Below the pieces are notes generated by a model. It was given only the letters and a program-made list of their open reading frames with translations, was not told the DNA's origin and made no database searches. A DNA stretch of 7,953 nucleotides, taken from Moraxellaceae bacterium. GTDB lineage: Bacteria; Pseudomonadota; Gammaproteobacteria; Pseudomonadales; Moraxellaceae. The stretch is taken from contig JAJNDL010000040.1 of assembly GCA_021156385.1 (NCBI GenBank), positions 1 through 7,953 of the forward strand. The letters run 5' to 3'. Below, piece by piece: positions 6,373 through 7,953 of this stretch; the stretch's first letter is position 1, and every line of letters begins with the position of its first letter. Made by a program: the position numbers and the translations under genes.

Positions 6373-7689
6373 ATGAACGATCGCGTGAGCACTCCGCAGC
6401 CCGTCATGGCACGGCTGCGTGCCGAGACCCGCGATGCCCACGCGCGCATCGAAGCCACGCCGTTTTTCCGCGCGCTGGCCGACGGCAGCCTCGGGCCGGC
6501 CGGCTATGCATCCTGGCTGCGGGCGCTCGCCGTCCTGCACGAAGCCGTCCGCCATGTGCTGGCCCGCAGCCGCGCTCCCGTGCTGCAGCCGTTCCGGGAA
6601 TGCCTGCCGGACCGCCTGGCGCTGCTGGACCGCGATCTCGTGCATTTCCACGGCCAGGGCCTGGCCGAAAGCGAAGCCGCCATCCTGCGTGCCCATGTGC
6701 TGGCACAGGCCATCCGCCTGCAGGGCCTGGCGACGCCAGCCTTCCTGCTCGGGGCGCTCTATGTGTTGGAGGGTTCGGCACTGGGCGGCCTCGTGCTGCG
6801 CGACCAGGTGGCGCGCAGCCTCGGCCTCGAGGATGGCAACGGCACCGCCTATCTTGCGGGCCGCGGCAAGGAAACCCAGCAAGGCTGGCAGGCCTTCGGC
6901 CGGCAGATGGAGTCGGCCGTGGTCGCACCAGTCGAACAGGACACCGCCATAGCTGCGGCCGGCGCCATGTTCGCGGGACTCCTGGAAATCGCCGAAGTGC
7001 TGCACCGGCCGGAGTCCGCCAGGAAGCATCGCGTGCAGGAACTGAATGCCGAGGCCGGCGGCCACGCCGTCACCGAGGATGCGCAGGAGCTGCAGGCGGC
7101 ACTCCTCGCCGGCGAGAAAACCTGGACCCGCTTTCCCTACTATCGCTGGCGTTACGGCGACCGCGGCCTGGCGTTTACGCGCAGCGACAGCGCCTGGCTG
7201 GCGCAACTGGCGCAATTCGAACAGGAATTCGTCGACCAGCAGGTGCGCTGGCTGGCGCGGGTGCTCGCCGCCCGCGGCATGCCGCGCCTGCTGCTGGAAC
7301 AGCATCTGCAGGAATTGCAGGCGGAACTCGTCGTGGCCAGGCCGGAATGCGAGGCAGCCTATGCGCGCCTCGGTATCGCCGCCGAAGGTCTCGCGCGATC
7401 CCGCCGCGAGCAGCTCGACGATGCGCAGCTGGAAGCGCTGGCGCAGGAATTCGACCGCCTGGCCGGGGCAGACTGGGCGGCGCGGTTGCCGCACACGGGC
7501 GCCCTGCTCGCCGCCGCGACCGCCGACGAAGCCGCCGGCATCTTCGGCGCCGTCACCAGCCTGCGGCCCTGGTTCAGCGATGCGCAGCGCTTTCCGCCGC
7601 ACTGGATCGCGGCCGTCGACAGTATCCTCGCCGCGGCACATCTCCGTATCGCCGCCCGCGAAGAAGCGGCCGGCTCCCCTGCCCTCTGA
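6373..7689 (+). CDS. Biliverdin-forming heme oxygenase fused to an unassigned C-terminal helical domain
   Basis: Residues about 10-215 of this 438-residue protein look like bacterial heme oxygenase (HemO/BphO type), which opens heme with O2 and electrons to biliverdin, CO and Fe2+. RAETRDAHARIE (17-26 and on) supplies H23 as the probable heme-iron ligand, and LEGSALGG (132-139) is the glycine-rich distal helix that lies over the heme. Single-domain bacterial enzymes are about 200 residues. The second half (about 216-438) has no motif I can assign; it is rich in Ala, Leu, Arg and Glu and probably alpha-helical. Its landmark is residues 256-276, with Y-Y-R-W-R-Y-G-D-R-G, F268, S271-D272 and W275, followed by W293 and RGMPRLLLEQHL. 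No signal peptide or membrane helix is evident, so it is likely cytoplasmic. ATG 6373 has AGGTGA at 5 nt; ATG 6367 and an open frame from 6157 are less likely. No phytochrome gene is seen nearby. Confidence 0.82.
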   Translation: MNDRVSTPQPVMARLRAETRDAHARIEATPFFRALADGSLGPAGYASWLRALAVLHEAVRHVLARSRAPVLQPFRECLPDRLALLDRDLVHFHGQGLAESEAAILRAHVLAQAIRLQGLATPAFLLGALYVLEGSALGGLVLRDQVARSLGLEDGNGTAYLAGRGKETQQGWQAFGRQMESAVVAPVEQDTAIAAAGAMFAGLLEIAEVLHRPESARKHRVQELNAEAGGHAVTEDAQELQAALLAGEKTWTRFPYYRWRYGDRGLAFTRSDSAWLAQLAQFEQEFVDQQVRWLARVLAARGMPRLLLEQHLQELQAELVVARPECEAAYARLGIAAEGLARSRREQLDDAQLEALAQEFDRLAGADWAARLPHTGALLAAATADEAAGIFGAVTSLRPWFSDAQRFPPHWIAAVDSILAAAHLRIAAREEAAGSPAL

Positions 7690-7693
7690 ACCT

Positions 7694-7953
7694 TTACGCG
7701 GCGATGCTCGCGCGTGCGCCGACCAGTCCGTCGAGCAGCGAGCCGTTGCTGATCACGCCCACCACGCGTCCCGACTTCACCACGAACACGCGGTGGATCC
7801 GCTTCGCCTGCATCAGGCACAGCGCATCGAGCAGTGGCGTGTCCGCCTCCACCTGGATGACGGCACGCGTCATGACCTCGCCGACCGTGAGACCGTTGCG
7901 CGCGACCTGCTTCAGCAGTTGCGCGAGTTCCTGCCTGCCGAGCTCGTAGCCGA
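7694..7953 (-). CDS. CBS-domain protein, C-terminal fragment
   Basis: The reverse frame is open from the window edge to TAA at 7696-7694, giving 85 residues; the start lies to the right. Residues 22-76 form a CBS motif: T-V-G-E-V-M-T-R, then V-I-Q-V-E-A-D-T-P-L-L-D-A-L, M-Q-A-K-R-I-H-R-V-F-V-V and G-R-V-V-G-V-I-S-N-G-S-L-L. CBS domains come in pairs and bind adenosine nucleotides or related ligands to regulate an attached or partner protein, so a first CBS domain or an effector domain is expected upstream. The visible part cannot tell a stand-alone CBS-pair protein from a regulatory tail of a larger enzyme or transporter. It converges on the heme oxygenase with only 4 bp between stop codons and no terminator between them. 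Confidence 0.85.
   Translation of the reverse strand, partial: GYELGRQELAQLLKQVARNGLTVGEVMTRAVIQVEADTPLLDALCLMQAKRIHRVFVVKSGRVVGVISNGSLLDGLVGARASIAA

Noticed and set aside
1..7953. CRISPR array, insertion sequence, tRNA or rRNA
   Set aside because: No spaced repeat array, transposase motif, terminal inverted repeat pair or RNA gene signature was seen.

Overview
The window is high-GC DNA with dense, GC3-rich coding frames, typical of a proteobacterium. An FNR/Anr-type box in front of hemN, an OsmY-like BON protein and a DUF411 copper-associated protein suggest a beta- or gammaproteobacterium. No rRNA, tRNA, transposase or CRISPR array is present, so the exact lineage cannot be fixed.

Layout, left to right. 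(1) 2-241, plus: the C-terminal end of a formylglycine-generating-enzyme/SUMF1-like protein, cut by the window edge. (2) 304-341: a perfect 17-bp hairpin that can terminate transcription from both sides. (3) 351-1031, minus: a secreted double-BON-domain protein. (4) 1032-1351: a non-coding stretch with two hairpins and a short direct repeat. (5) 1352-1813 and 1880-4369, both minus: a DUF411 protein behind a Cu+-exporting P1B-type ATPase, apparently one copper-detoxification transcription unit. (6) 4370-4584: a divergent regulatory region with a perfect FNR/Anr box and a -10 element facing hemN, and a separate dyad just in front of the ATPase. (7) 4585-5970, plus: hemN, the oxygen-independent coproporphyrinogen III dehydrogenase. 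(8) 5971-6372: an intergenic region with an AT-rich, repeat-containing island. (9) 6373-7689, plus: a biliverdin-type heme oxygenase fused to a long C-terminal domain I do not recognise. (10) 7694-7953, minus: the C-terminal end of a CBS-domain protein, convergent with the oxygenase and only 4 bp away.

The common theme is copper, iron and heme under changing oxygen. The ATPase would remove cytoplasmic Cu+, and DUF411 is probably an exported copper-binding partner. HemN is a radical-SAM [4Fe-4S] enzyme of a class known to be damaged by Cu+, so the divergent ATPase/hemN arrangement makes biological sense. HemN builds heme without oxygen, whereas the oxygenase breaks heme down using oxygen, so the two genes probably work under opposite conditions and are separated by a region large enough for separate control.

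The strongest points for follow-up are the two-domain heme oxygenase, the class-II-like FNR promoter of hemN, the AT-rich island before the oxygenase, and the copper ATPase/hemN pairing. I did not find a clearly new multi-gene system. The most novel piece is the unassigned C-terminal half of the heme oxygenase.
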